Assembly (NCBI RefSeq): GCF_031157375.1
Contig: NZ_JAVIFV010000003.1
Location: 434,001-498,000, forward strand
Direction of reading: 5' to 3'
DNA length: 64,000 nt
Origin: Sphingosinicella sp. LHD-64
GTDB lineage: Bacteria > Pseudomonadota > Alphaproteobacteria > Sphingomonadales > Sphingomonadaceae
In this document: piece after piece, positions 8,365-15,416 of the stretch
Layout of the letters: each line of letters opens with the position of its first letter
Numbering within the stretch: position 1 is the first letter of the stretch
The notes under the pieces: generated by a model
Database searches by the model: none
Told to the model about the DNA's origin: nothing
The model's input: the letters and a program-made list of their open reading frames with translations, nothing else
Translations under genes and position numbers: made by a program

Positions 8365-9585
8365 TCACTCCGCCGGCTGCGGCACCGCCTGTCCGGCTTT
8401 CGCTCTGGCCTTGCGCTTCTTGGCGAGCTCGGCCTTCCAGCCGCGGCTGCGCCACCACATGACGAGGCCGGTGATCGACAGCAGAGCCGGTATGATTCCG
8501 CCGATGAAGATCACGATCTGCCAAACCACGCCCATGCCGGTGCCGTCATGCCAGCGCCGCATCAGCCGCGCGTTCGTCTCGGGCCGCGGCGGGCGCGGCG
8601 GCGTGACTTCGCCCGAGGCGTCGGCGACGGAGATCTCGGCCGGGCCGCCGGCGCGCGCGAAGCTCACCTTCCAGCTCTCTTCCTGGTCGGTCGGCCAGGT
8701 GACGAGGACGAGCGGCCCGGTCGCATGCGGTTGCGCGGCGGCGAGCGCTGCTTCCGGGGTCAGCGCGGTCCGCTCCAGCGGCTGGGCGCGCATCGCCCGC
8801 ATCCGGTCCGGCGCGCCGCCTTTTTCGGCCCCCTTGCCGCGGCCCTCGCGGCCCTCGCGGCCGCCACCCTTCGCCTTGCCCTCCGCGCGCGGTTGGCTTG
8901 ATTCGAAGACGCCGAACACGCTCGGGAAGGAGATCCAGAAGCCGGTGAAGCTCAGCATCGCCAGCGGCACAAGGATCCAGAAGCCCATCTGGTGGTGGAG
9001 ATTGGCATTGAGGGAGTTCTGCCGCTTCCAGCGGAAGCCGCGCTTCACGCTGCCGGTGATCGGCCACCACAGCCAGATGCCGGTGAGGCAGGAGACGAAC
9101 ATGAAGATGCCGACCCAGCCGACGATCGGCCGCCCCCAACCGCCGGGAATCATCATGCTGCCGTGAAGGACGTGGAGAACCCGCACCGCGCCCGCGTTGC
9201 TGCCGGCCGTGTCGAGCACCCGCCCGTCGGCCGGATCGAGCCAGACGTTGGTGCGCACCGGCCGGCCGCCGGCGCCGGGCTGCGGCGGACGCGCCGCCTG
9301 GACCAGCACCGCGCCCTCGCCCTCCGGATAGCGCACCGACATCACCCGCTCGCCGGGCGCCAGCGCCGTGCGCGCCGCATCGGCATAGGCGGACGGCGTC
9401 AGTGCCGGCGTCCCGGTCACCACCCGCTGCGGATTGAGCGTCTCGTCGAGCCAGTCATGCCAGACCAGGGCGGATCCGGTCACCGAGATCGGAATGATCA
9501 GCACCGCGAGCAGGATGCCGATCCATTTATGGACCCATAGCCACCAGCCCCTGAGGCGCAACGTCGTCGATTGGGCCACGATCAT
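8365..9585 (-). CDS. PepSY-associated transmembrane protein (PiuB-like)
   Basis: Inner-membrane protein of about 406 residues. It has an N-terminal helix (WIGILLAVLIIPISVTGSALVWHDW), two central helices (IVGWVGIFMFVSCLTGIWLWWP and MGFWILVPLAMLSFTGFWISF) and a last helix near the C-terminus (IVIFIGGIIPALLSITGLVMWW), with periplasmic PepSY regions between. Conserved histidines in HKWIG, LHVLHGS and HHQMGF resemble putative haem or metal ligands of the PiuB/FoxB family. Residues about 230-265 form a Gly/Arg/Lys-rich insert. ATG 9585 directly abuts a GGGGG tract, whereas GTG 9579 has that tract at ideal spacing, so the true start may be six bases in. It has its own Fur-like box at 9620 and sits between two TonB receptors. 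Confidence 0.85.
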   Translation of the reverse strand: MIVAQSTTLRLRGWWLWVHKWIGILLAVLIIPISVTGSALVWHDWLDETLNPQRVVTGTPALTPSAYADAARTALAPGERVMSVRYPEGEGAVLVQAARPPQPGAGGRPVRTNVWLDPADGRVLDTAGSNAGAVRVLHVLHGSMMIPGGWGRPIVGWVGIFMFVSCLTGIWLWWPITGSVKRGFRWKRQNSLNANLHHQMGFWILVPLAMLSFTGFWISFPSVFGVFESSQPRAEGKAKGGGREGREGRGKGAEKGGAPDRMRAMRAQPLERTALTPEAALAAAQPHATGPLVLVTWPTDQEESWKVSFARAGGPAEISVADASGEVTPPRPPRPETNARLMRRWHDGTGMGVVWQIVIFIGGIIPALLSITGLVMWWRSRGWKAELAKKRKARAKAGQAVPQPAE

Positions 9586-9619
9586 CCCCCGATAGCGTTC
9601 GGGCTCTCCTTAAAAGCTA

Positions 9620-9636
9620 TTGAGAATGGATTGCAA
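9620..9636 (-). promoter_or_regulatory. Fur-like box upstream of PepSY gene 8365-9585
   Basis: Reads TTGAGAATGGATTGCAA on the plus strand, with GCTA before it. It lies 35 nt before the PepSY start and matches 15 of 17 positions of the box at 13044 read on its minus strand. It also falls just after the end of piuC. Confidence 0.7.
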
Positions 9637-9679
9637 CGTTAAGGTTGTATCAGACCCCGCGGCAGCGTGGCCTGCGCCT

Positions 9680-10363
9680 TCAGGTGCTCGCCCAGCGCCG
9701 CAGCAGATTGTGATAAATGCCGGTCAGCCGCACCACCTCGGCGTCGCCCTGGCCCTGCCGTGCGGCGATCGCCTGGATCGACCGGTCGAGGTCGAACAGG
9801 AGGGTGCGCGCGGCATCGTCGCGGACCATCGATTCGATCCAGAAGAAGCTCGCCACCCGCGCGCCTGTCGTCACCGGCTCGACCCGGTGCAGGCTCGATG
9901 CGGGATAGAGCAGCAGATGGCCGGCCGGCAGCTTGGTGGCATGGACGCCGAGATTGTCCTCGACCACCAGCTCGCCGCCTTCATAGGCCTCCGGTTCCTC
10001 GAGGAAGAGCGTCGCCGAAAGGTCGCTGCGCACCCGGAATTCGCTGCCGCGCAGGATGCGGATCGCATTGTCGACATGGGTGCCGAACGCCTCGCCGCCC
10101 TGGTAGCGGTTGAACATCGGCGGGAAGATCTTGAGCGGCAGCGCCGCCGCGATGAACACAGGCGAGCGCCCGATCGCGTCGAGCACCAGCTGGCCCGCCT
10201 CGCGCGCCGCCGCGCTGGCTTCGGGGAGCTGCTGGTTCTTCTTGGCGAGGGCCGACTGGTGGCCCGAGGTCACGTTGCCGTCCACCCACTCGCCCGCATC
10301 GACGATCGCCCGGACGCGCGCCACCGCCGCCTTGTCGAGGAGATCGGGAATGGCGAGCATCAT
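9680..10363 (-). CDS. piuC: PiuC-type Fe(II)/2-oxoglutarate dioxygenase (PKHD-type hydroxylase)
   Basis: Iron-regulated hydroxylase of 227 residues, found beside siderophore receptors in many proteobacteria; the substrate is unproven. The double-stranded beta-helix fold shows its iron triad: HVDNAIR gives the HxD pair at about residue 96-98, and the distal His is in [20 protein letters not shown], followed by the Arg that binds 2-oxoglutarate. The ATG at 10363 (MMLAIPDLL) is chosen because homologues start at that segment and GGGGGATC lies upstream. It is the second gene after the TonB receptor at 10496-12838, separated by 132 bp holding a GC-rich hairpin, and is probably in the same iron-repressed transcript. 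Confidence 0.93.
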   Translation of the reverse strand: MMLAIPDLLDKAAVARVRAIVDAGEWVDGNVTSGHQSALAKKNQQLPEASAAAREAGQLVLDAIGRSPVFIAAALPLKIFPPMFNRYQGGEAFGTHVDNAIRILRGSEFRVRSDLSATLFLEEPEAYEGGELVVEDNLGVHATKLPAGHLLLYPASSLHRVEPVTTGARVASFFWIESMVRDDAARTLLFDLDRSIQAIAARQGQGDAEVVRLTGIYHNLLRRWAST

Positions 10364-10396
10364 GGCGTGGGATCCCCCGGCGGGTGCATGTCTCAC

Positions 10397-10424
10397 CGTC
10401 ACTCCCGCAAAAGCGCGAGTCCAG
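10397..10424. repeat. Half copy of the CGTCACTCCCGC...GCGAGTCCAG palindromic repeat
   Basis: CGTCACTCCCGC, then AAAAGC, then GCGAGTCCAG: an imperfect hairpin of the family that also occurs inside the ABC-F gene at 58611-58675. It lies between piuC and the TonB receptor. Confidence 0.65.
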
Positions 10425-10452
10425 CTTTCTTTATGCGGCCGCGGGCCAGAAC

Positions 10453-10487
10453 GCCTCCCCGCCCCGGGGGTTCGAGGGCGGGGAGGC
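10453..10487 (-). other. 12-bp perfect GC hairpin between the TonB receptor and piuC
   Basis: GCCTCCCCGCCC (10453-10464) pairs exactly with GGGCGGGGAGGC (10476-10487) across an 11-nt loop. It starts 9 bp after the receptor stop. Only a weak T-rich stretch follows in the minus-strand direction, so it may be an attenuator or an mRNA-stabilising hairpin rather than a full terminator. Confidence 0.6.
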
Positions 10488-10495
10488 TCCCCCTG

Positions 10496-12838
10496 TCAGA
10501 AGCTGTAGAACAGGCTGAACACGGCCGAGCGGTCCTCGCCCGGCACCGCCCAGCCGTTGTTGCGGATGCCGGTGAAGTAGCGCTCGTTGAACGCATTCTG
10601 GACATTGACCTGCGCGGTCAGCCCGTTGGCGAATGCATAGGCCGCATAGAAACGATGTGTCATGTAGCTGTCCGCCCGGAACTGCTGCGGCGCGGCGAGC
10701 GTGCTCTGGTTGAGCGCGATGCTGCCCTGATAGGTGAGGCCGTAGCCGACCTGCAGCCCGAACGGGAAGCTGTAGGTGGTGAACAGGCTCCCCGAATGTT
10801 TCGGGGTCTGCTGCAGGATGTTGCCGCGCTGCGGATCGGGATTGGCGACGCTGTTGCCGCAGCCGGCCGCGCCCGGATTGGCCAGGCAGAAATCGGAAAT
10901 CGCCTGGAGCACGTCGCCGTCCAGATAGGTGTAGTTGGCGAAGATCGACCAGTTCTCGGTGATGTTGCCGGTGGCGCCGAGCGCGATGCCGTCGACCCGC
11001 GAGCGGCCGTCCAGCACCTGCGGATCTGGCACGCCCGGCTCGTTGGAGGCGACGCGGAAATTGGTGCGCTCGTTGCGGAACAGCGCCGCGGTGAGCTGCA
11101 GGCGGCGGTCGAACAGGTCGATCTTGCCGCCGATCTCGATGTTGCGCGCCGTTTCCGGCGCCACCCCGCAGAAATCGACGAGCGTCGCCCCGGAGCCGCT
11201 GGTGCAGCCGGCCCGGACGGTGTTCGAGCTCGGCGTCTTCGAATTGGCGTAGGCGACGTAGAGGCTCGCCGTCGGGATCGGATGGAAGACGAGACCGGCC
11301 CGGTAGGAGAAGAGCGATTCGTCGCTGACCTGGTCCGTGCCGCGGGTATAGGCGCCGCCGCTCGCCGGCGTGGCATAGGTGTCGGCGCGGAAGATGTTGC
11401 GGACATTCTCCCAGCGGACGCCGCCGTTGATCTCGAACAACGGGCCGATCTCGAGCGTGTCGAACGCATAGACGGCGGCGTTGCGGCTCTCGCCATAGGA
11501 GATGCCGGTCAACACGAAGTTGACCGGGCCCGTCCAGGTCGTGTCGGGGTTGGAGAGCGGGATCGGCGGCAGCACCGGATTGGGCGTCGCCCCGCCCGGG
11601 TTGCGCAACAGCTGCGCATTGGTGAGCTGATAGTCTTCCCGCGCGAAGGAGGCGCCGACGACCAGGGTGTTGCGCAGCCGCCCCGCCTCGCCGCTCGCCC
11701 AGCGCAGGTCGGTCTGGTTGTAGAGGAGCTGGTTCTCCTGGTCGCGCACCAGTCCGCGCGGGCCGCTCGGATAGTAGAAGCCCGGCGCGTTCTGGCCGGC
11801 CGGGCAGGCGACGCCGAGCGGCGTGAGACCGGTCGGCAGGCACCAGGTGCCCTGCGGCGCCGAAGTCTGGCTGTATTGCGCGACGCGCTGCCAGCGGGTC
11901 AGGTTGCGGATCGAGAGGGCGTCGCTGAACTCGTGGTTGAAAGTCGCGGTCAGCCGGTCGACGGTGATCTCCTGCTCGTCGAGATTGACGATGCCGAAAT
12001 AGTCCGAATCGTCGACATAGGGGTCGAGCGGGCCGCCGAACGCGGCGTAGTAGGGCACGCCGAAGACCGGAACATTGTCGTCGCGCTGGTGGACGTAGGC
12101 GAGGGTCAGGCTGGTCGGCGATCCGATCCCGAAGGTGATCGACGGCGCGACGCCCCAGCGCTCGTTCTCCTCGACGTCGCGGCCGGGAATGTCGTTGCGA
12201 TGGTACATGGCGTTGAGCCGCACCGCGATCAGATCGGTGACGCGCTGGTTGGTGTCGATCGTCGCGCGATAATAGTTGTCGGTGCCGATCGCGGCCTGGA
12301 GGATCGTCAGGTCCTCGGCCTGCGGCACCTTGGAGACGAGGTTGATCGTGCCGCCGACGCTGCCCGACCCGTTGAACACGGAATTGGCGCCGTTGTAGAC
12401 CTCGATCTGCTGCAGGTTGAAGGGGTCGGTGCGGCTGTACTGGGCGCTGTCGCGCACGCCGTCCACCGTGATGTCGTTGTTGGCGGAATAGCCGCGCAGG
12501 TTGATCGAGTCGCCGTAGCCGCCGCCGCCTTCGCCGGCGCCGAAGGTGATGCCGGGCACGGTGCTGAGCGCGTCGCGCAGGCTGAGCAGGTTCTGCCGTC
12601 TCAGTGTCTGGTCGCTGATCACGGTCACCGTCTGCGGCGTGTCGAGCAGCGGCGCCGTCGCCTTGGGCGACTCGAGCTCGCGCATCTGCTCGCCGGTGAC
12701 GATGATCTCGTCGGTGTCGGACGAGCGCACGTCGCTCTGGCCGGCATCATCGGCATAGGCCGGCGAGGAAATGAAGCCGACGCAGCTCAGCGCCAGGAAC
12801 AGGGAGGCGGCGCCGCGCGCGCCCGTCGACTCGTGCAT
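10496..12838 (-). CDS. TonB-dependent siderophore receptor (catecholate, Fiu/PiuA-like)
   Basis: Outer-membrane receptor of 780 residues. It has a signal peptide (SLFLALSCVGFISSPAYA), a TonB box-like DEIIVTGEQM, and a siderophore-receptor plug (TPQTVTVISDQTLRRQNLLS, INLRGYSANNDITVDGVRD, IEVYNGANSVFNG). The barrel ends AVFSLFYSF. The plug phrase TVDGVRDSAQYSRTDPFN is typical of the catecholate receptor group associated with piuC. The ATG at 12838 fits the signal peptide and has AAAGGGG upstream; the longer frame from 12910 would translate across the Fur-like box. Predicted ligand is a ferric catechol; this is inferred from similarity and the piuC neighbour. Confidence 0.93.
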   Translation of the reverse strand: MHESTGARGAASLFLALSCVGFISSPAYADDAGQSDVRSSDTDEIIVTGEQMRELESPKATAPLLDTPQTVTVISDQTLRRQNLLSLRDALSTVPGITFGAGEGGGGYGDSINLRGYSANNDITVDGVRDSAQYSRTDPFNLQQIEVYNGANSVFNGSGSVGGTINLVSKVPQAEDLTILQAAIGTDNYYRATIDTNQRVTDLIAVRLNAMYHRNDIPGRDVEENERWGVAPSITFGIGSPTSLTLAYVHQRDDNVPVFGVPYYAAFGGPLDPYVDDSDYFGIVNLDEQEITVDRLTATFNHEFSDALSIRNLTRWQRVAQYSQTSAPQGTWCLPTGLTPLGVACPAGQNAPGFYYPSGPRGLVRDQENQLLYNQTDLRWASGEAGRLRNTLVVGASFAREDYQLTNAQLLRNPGGATPNPVLPPIPLSNPDTTWTGPVNFVLTGISYGESRNAAVYAFDTLEIGPLFEINGGVRWENVRNIFRADTYATPASGGAYTRGTDQVSDESLFSYRAGLVFHPIPTASLYVAYANSKTPSSNTVRAGCTSGSGATLVDFCGVAPETARNIEIGGKIDLFDRRLQLTAALFRNERTNFRVASNEPGVPDPQVLDGRSRVDGIALGATGNITENWSIFANYTYLDGDVLQAISDFCLANPGAAGCGNSVANPDPQRGNILQQTPKHSGSLFTTYSFPFGLQVGYGLTYQGSIALNQSTLAAPQQFRADSYMTHRFYAAYAFANGLTAQVNVQNAFNERYFTGIRNNGWAVPGEDRSAVFSLFYSF

Positions 12839-12884
12839 GGAAATAGCCCCTTTCGCATGCCGGTTTTCCGGCTTGCGGGCGCTA

Positions 12885-12901
12885 TTGATAGTCATTCTCA
12901 A
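12885..12901 (-). promoter_or_regulatory. Fur-like box upstream of the siderophore receptor/piuC operon
   Basis: TTGAGAATGACTATCAA on the minus strand, flanked by GCGC, 47 nt before the receptor start at 12838. It matches the other boxes of the island. A small GCCGG/CCGGC hairpin lies at 12859-12872 in the predicted 5' untranslated region. Confidence 0.72.
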
Positions 12902-12942
12902 CATTGTCAACAGATGTGTCGACGAACGTCAGGCGTGTTATC

Positions 12943-13020
12943 TGTCATTTCGCGCGAGCGAAGCCACCAAGCTAACCGGCCAAGGCCATGCCGGGCTGCG
13001 TCGCCATATCGCAATGACGG
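12943..13020. repeat. Degenerate copy of the CGTCATTGCGAG palindromic repeat
   Basis: Arms TGTCATTTCGCGCGAGCGAA and GTCGCCATATCGCAATGACGG face each other across a GC-rich centre. A better conserved relative lies at 55352-55438. The 393-bp gap 12839-13231 holds this element, two Fur-like boxes and the small RNA candidate; I see no protein gene in it. Confidence 0.6.
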
Positions 13021-13043
13021 GTTGAACCGTGTGAAAAACCCTA

Positions 13044-13060
13044 TTGCAACTCATTCTCAA
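13044..13060 (+). promoter_or_regulatory. Fur-like box overlapping a predicted plus-strand promoter
   Basis: TTGCAACTCATTCTCAA on the plus strand (TTGAGAATGAGTTGCAA on the minus), enclosed in the longer inverted repeat CCCTATTG (13039-13046) and CAATAGGG (13058-13065). TTGCAA at 13044-13049 can serve as a -35, with a 17-bp spacer to TAGAGA at 13067-13072 as a weak -10. The box thus covers the spacer of a plus-strand promoter. No plus-strand protein gene follows. Confidence 0.65.
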
Positions 13061-13078
13061 TAGGGCTAGAGACATTTC

Positions 13079-13192
13079 AACGAGGCCGCCGCAGCGTATC
13101 CGCGGCCCTCTGACCAGGTGGACGACTCTCCCCATTTGCTCGTCCATCCGCGCCGGCGTGGAAGCAGCCTCCACGCCGGCGCTTTTGGTTTT
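13079..13192 (+). ncRNA. Candidate Fur-repressed small RNA
   Basis: Plus-strand unit of about 114 nt running from the predicted start (A at 13079-13080) to the T-tract of an intrinsic terminator. By eye it folds into three stem-loops. The first is 8 bp with one bulge (13082-13089 with 13102-13110). The second is 9 bp (13117-13125 with 13140-13148) and displays a 14-nt loop CUCUCCCCAUUUGC. The third is the terminator. The C-rich loop is complementary to Shine-Dalgarno sequences, as in many trans-acting small RNAs. There is no convincing ORF and the flanking genes are on the other strand, so the promoter and terminator have no other obvious client. A Fur box over the promoter predicts expression under iron limitation, a role analogous to RyhB. 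This is inference. Confidence 0.6.
13150..13192 (+). terminator. Strong intrinsic terminator, plus-strand direction
   Basis: GCGCCGGCGTGGA (13150-13162) pairs perfectly with TCCACGCCGGCGC (13170-13182): 13 bp with a 7-nt loop, followed by TTTTGGTTTTC. On the minus strand no T-tract follows, so it does not serve the metallopeptidase gene that ends at 13232. Confidence 0.88.
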
Positions 13193-13231
13193 CAGAAGCC
13201 GGGAGATCGCTCCCCCGGCCCTCCGTCTTGG

Positions 13232-14158
13232 CTAGACTCCCTGCATATAGGTGTCGCAGGCGGCCGGATTGCCGCCATTGAAGCCGCGCATCAGCGCTTC
13301 CTGGCGCTGCGCCGAGGTGCCGTGGGTGAAGGTCTCCGGCACCACCGTGCCCTGGGCGGCGCGCTGCAGCGTGTCGTCGCCGATCGCCGCCGCCGCGGTC
13401 ATGCCTTCCTCCATGTCGCCGGGCTCCAGCGCGACGCGCTCGCGCGCCGCCCAGACGCCGGCATAGCAATCCGCCTGCAGCTCCATGCGCACCTGCAGCG
13501 CGTTGCCTCGGGCCTGACTCACCGCCTGCTGGGCCTGGCGGATGCGCCCGGCGGTGCCGGTGATCGTCTGGATGTGATGGCCGACCTCGTGGGCGATCAC
13601 ATAGGCCTGGGCGAAGTCGCCGGGGGCGCGGAAGCGCTGGGCGAGCTCGCGGAAGAATTCGGTGTCGAGATAGATGCCCTGGTCGGCCGGACAGTAGAAC
13701 GGCCCCATCGCCGAGTCGGCCGCGCCGCAGCCCGAGCGTCCGGCGCGTGAATAGACCACCATCTTGGGCGGCTGATATTGCCGGCCGTTCTCCCGGAAAA
13801 TCTCGGTCCAGCGGTCCTCGGTCGAGCCGAGCACCTGACAGGCGAAGCGGGTCGCCGGATCGGACTGGCAGACATTGCCGCCGGCCTGCGCGCCCTGCTG
13901 CTGTTGCTGGGTCGGCTGCGGACCGACCGCGCGCTGGCCGCCGGTGCCGAAGATGTCGCCAAGGCCGCCGCCGAAGATCAGGAAGATCGCGACGAGGACG
14001 ATGATGCCGCCGATGCCGAACCGGCTCGCCACGAGGCTGATCAGCATTCCGGCGCCGGCGCCCAGACCGCCGCCGCCACCGCCGAACCCGCCGCCGCCGA
14101 AATTCTGGCCGCGCTGGCTTTCCACATTGTCGCTGGTCCTGCGGTCCCCGAAACGCAT
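13232..14158 (-). CDS. Neutral zinc metallopeptidase (YpfJ family)
   Basis: Predicted membrane-anchored metalloprotease of 308 residues. A glycine-rich N-terminus (about residues 20-40) precedes one transmembrane helix (FGIGGIIVLVAIFLIFGGGLGDIF), a Gln-rich linker and a catalytic domain with the zinc motif HEVGHHIQ and the downstream MELQADCYAG. The ATG at 14158 is preceded by GAGGAGGG, an excellent Shine-Dalgarno site, so the 13 residues possible upstream are not used. The family is widespread, but its physiological substrate is unknown. It is divergent from the patatin gene and ends 40 bp before the small RNA terminator on the opposite strand. Confidence 0.93.
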   Translation of the reverse strand: MRFGDRRTSDNVESQRGQNFGGGGFGGGGGGLGAGAGMLISLVASRFGIGGIIVLVAIFLIFGGGLGDIFGTGGQRAVGPQPTQQQQQGAQAGGNVCQSDPATRFACQVLGSTEDRWTEIFRENGRQYQPPKMVVYSRAGRSGCGAADSAMGPFYCPADQGIYLDTEFFRELAQRFRAPGDFAQAYVIAHEVGHHIQTITGTAGRIRQAQQAVSQARGNALQVRMELQADCYAGVWAARERVALEPGDMEEGMTAAAAIGDDTLQRAAQGTVVPETFTHGTSAQRQEALMRGFNGGNPAACDTYMQGV

Positions 14159-14259
14159 GGCACCCTCCTCATCCGGCGGACCGTGAAATCTGCGCACCCG
14201 GCCGGCGCAAGTCCGATACGGCTTGCATAACCCTTTGCGCCGGGCAAGGGAACGCCGCG

Positions 14260-15399
14260 ATGGCCGATGTCGAGTCCCGTCGCCGCGCCAAGACGCCCGA
14301 GCGGCTGCCGCTCCCGGACACGGTGGCGCTCGTCCTGCAGGGTGGCGGGGCGCTCGGCGCCTATCAGGGCGGCGTGTTCGAAGGCCTCCAGGACAAGGGC
14401 ATCGAGATCGACTGGATCGCCGGCATCTCGATCGGCGCGGTCAATGCCGCGATCATCGCCGGCAACCCGCCCCGCAACCGCCTCGTCAGGCTCCGCGCCT
14501 TCTGGGAGGAGGTGACCGCCGCCCTGCCGACGCTGCCACTCGCCGGCGGCGAGGAATGGCGGGAGCTCGTCCACATCCTCTCGGCCGGCTACGTCGCCGC
14601 GCAGGGCGTGCCGGGCTTCTTCACGCCCCGACTGCTCAACCCGATGTTCGCGCCGTCGAAGAGCACCGGCGCGCTGAGCTTCTACGACAGCGCGCCGCTG
14701 GCGAGGACGCTCGATTCCTACGTCGACTGGGAGCTCTTGAACGAAGGACCGATCCGGCTCTCGGTCGGCGCGGTCAATGTCGAGACCGGCAATTTCCGCT
14801 ATTTCGACACCCGCCGGGAGCGGCTCGACGCGCGCCACATCATGGCGTCGGGCGCTTTGCCGCCCGGCCTGCCGCCGATCGAGATCGACGGCGCCTGGTG
14901 GTGGGACGGCGGCATCGTCTCGAACACTCCGCTCGCCCATGTCCTCGACAACCAGCGCGAGGACCTGCTCGTCTTCCAGGTCGATCTCTTCCCGGCCCGC
15001 GGCGCACTGCCGGCGACGATCATGGACGTCTATTCCCGCGAGAAGGACATCCGCTATTCAAGCCGCACCCGCCAGGTCACCGACCAGCGCATCCGCCTGC
15101 GCAAGGAGCGCGAGGCGATCCGCAAGGTGCTCGCCAAGCTGCCGCCCGAACTCGCCAGCGATCCCGACGTCGCCCACCTGACGAAGCTCGCCGCCGAGCA
15201 TGCGGTCAACGTCGTCCACCTCATCTACCGCCGCCACGGCTGGGAGGGGTCGGCGAGCGACTTCGAATTCTCCCGCGCCACCATGGACCATCACTGGCAG
15301 GAGGGCGTTGCCGCCATCGCCGAGACGATGCGCCACGACAGCCTCCTTGCCCGCAACATCGTCAGCGGCCACACCGCCGCCTTCGACCTCGCCCAATAG
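14260..15399 (+). CDS. Patatin-like phospholipase with DUF3734 domain
   Basis: Predicted serine acyl hydrolase of 379 residues. The patatin domain shows the oxyanion hole GGGALGAYQGG (about residue 29), the nucleophile elbow GISIGAVNAA and the second catalytic element WWWDGGIVSNTPL (catalytic Asp-Gly). The C-terminal third (TRQVTDQRIRLRKEREAIRK onward) corresponds to the DUF3734 extension. This architecture commonly sits directly upstream of 3-hydroxybutyrate dehydrogenase, as here (17-bp gap), suggesting a role in polyhydroxybutyrate granule or ketone-body metabolism. Whether it acts on phospholipid or on polyester is not known from sequence. Confidence 0.92.
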   Translation: MADVESRRRAKTPERLPLPDTVALVLQGGGALGAYQGGVFEGLQDKGIEIDWIAGISIGAVNAAIIAGNPPRNRLVRLRAFWEEVTAALPTLPLAGGEEWRELVHILSAGYVAAQGVPGFFTPRLLNPMFAPSKSTGALSFYDSAPLARTLDSYVDWELLNEGPIRLSVGAVNVETGNFRYFDTRRERLDARHIMASGALPPGLPPIEIDGAWWWDGGIVSNTPLAHVLDNQREDLLVFQVDLFPARGALPATIMDVYSREKDIRYSSRTRQVTDQRIRLRKEREAIRKVLAKLPPELASDPDVAHLTKLAAEHAVNVVHLIYRRHGWEGSASDFEFSRATMDHHWQEGVAAIAETMRHDSLLARNIVSGHTAAFDLAQ

Positions 15400-15416
15400 A
15401 AAGGACCCCCGCTCCG

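Noticed and set aside
6124-8901. Long plus-strand open frame antisense to the TonB receptor
   Set aside because: No domain or signal; it mirrors the codon pattern of the real minus-strand receptor and PepSY genes.
9620-13063. Very long plus-strand open frame (about 1147 codons) over the PiuC and siderophore receptor genes
   Set aside because: It is antisense to two clearly recognisable genes, has an Arg/Ala-rich composition without domains, and is a by-product of high GC content.
13150-13192. Terminator assigned to the metallopeptidase gene
   Set aside because: On the minus strand no T-tract follows the stem; the T-tract exists only in the plus direction.
13118-13750. Plus-strand frame starting within the small RNA candidate
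   Set aside because: It runs through the strong terminator and then antisense to the metallopeptidase; no recognisable protein.
14030-14110. GCC/CCG-rich tract as a DNA microsatellite element
   Set aside because: It encodes the glycine-rich N-terminus normal for this metallopeptidase family.
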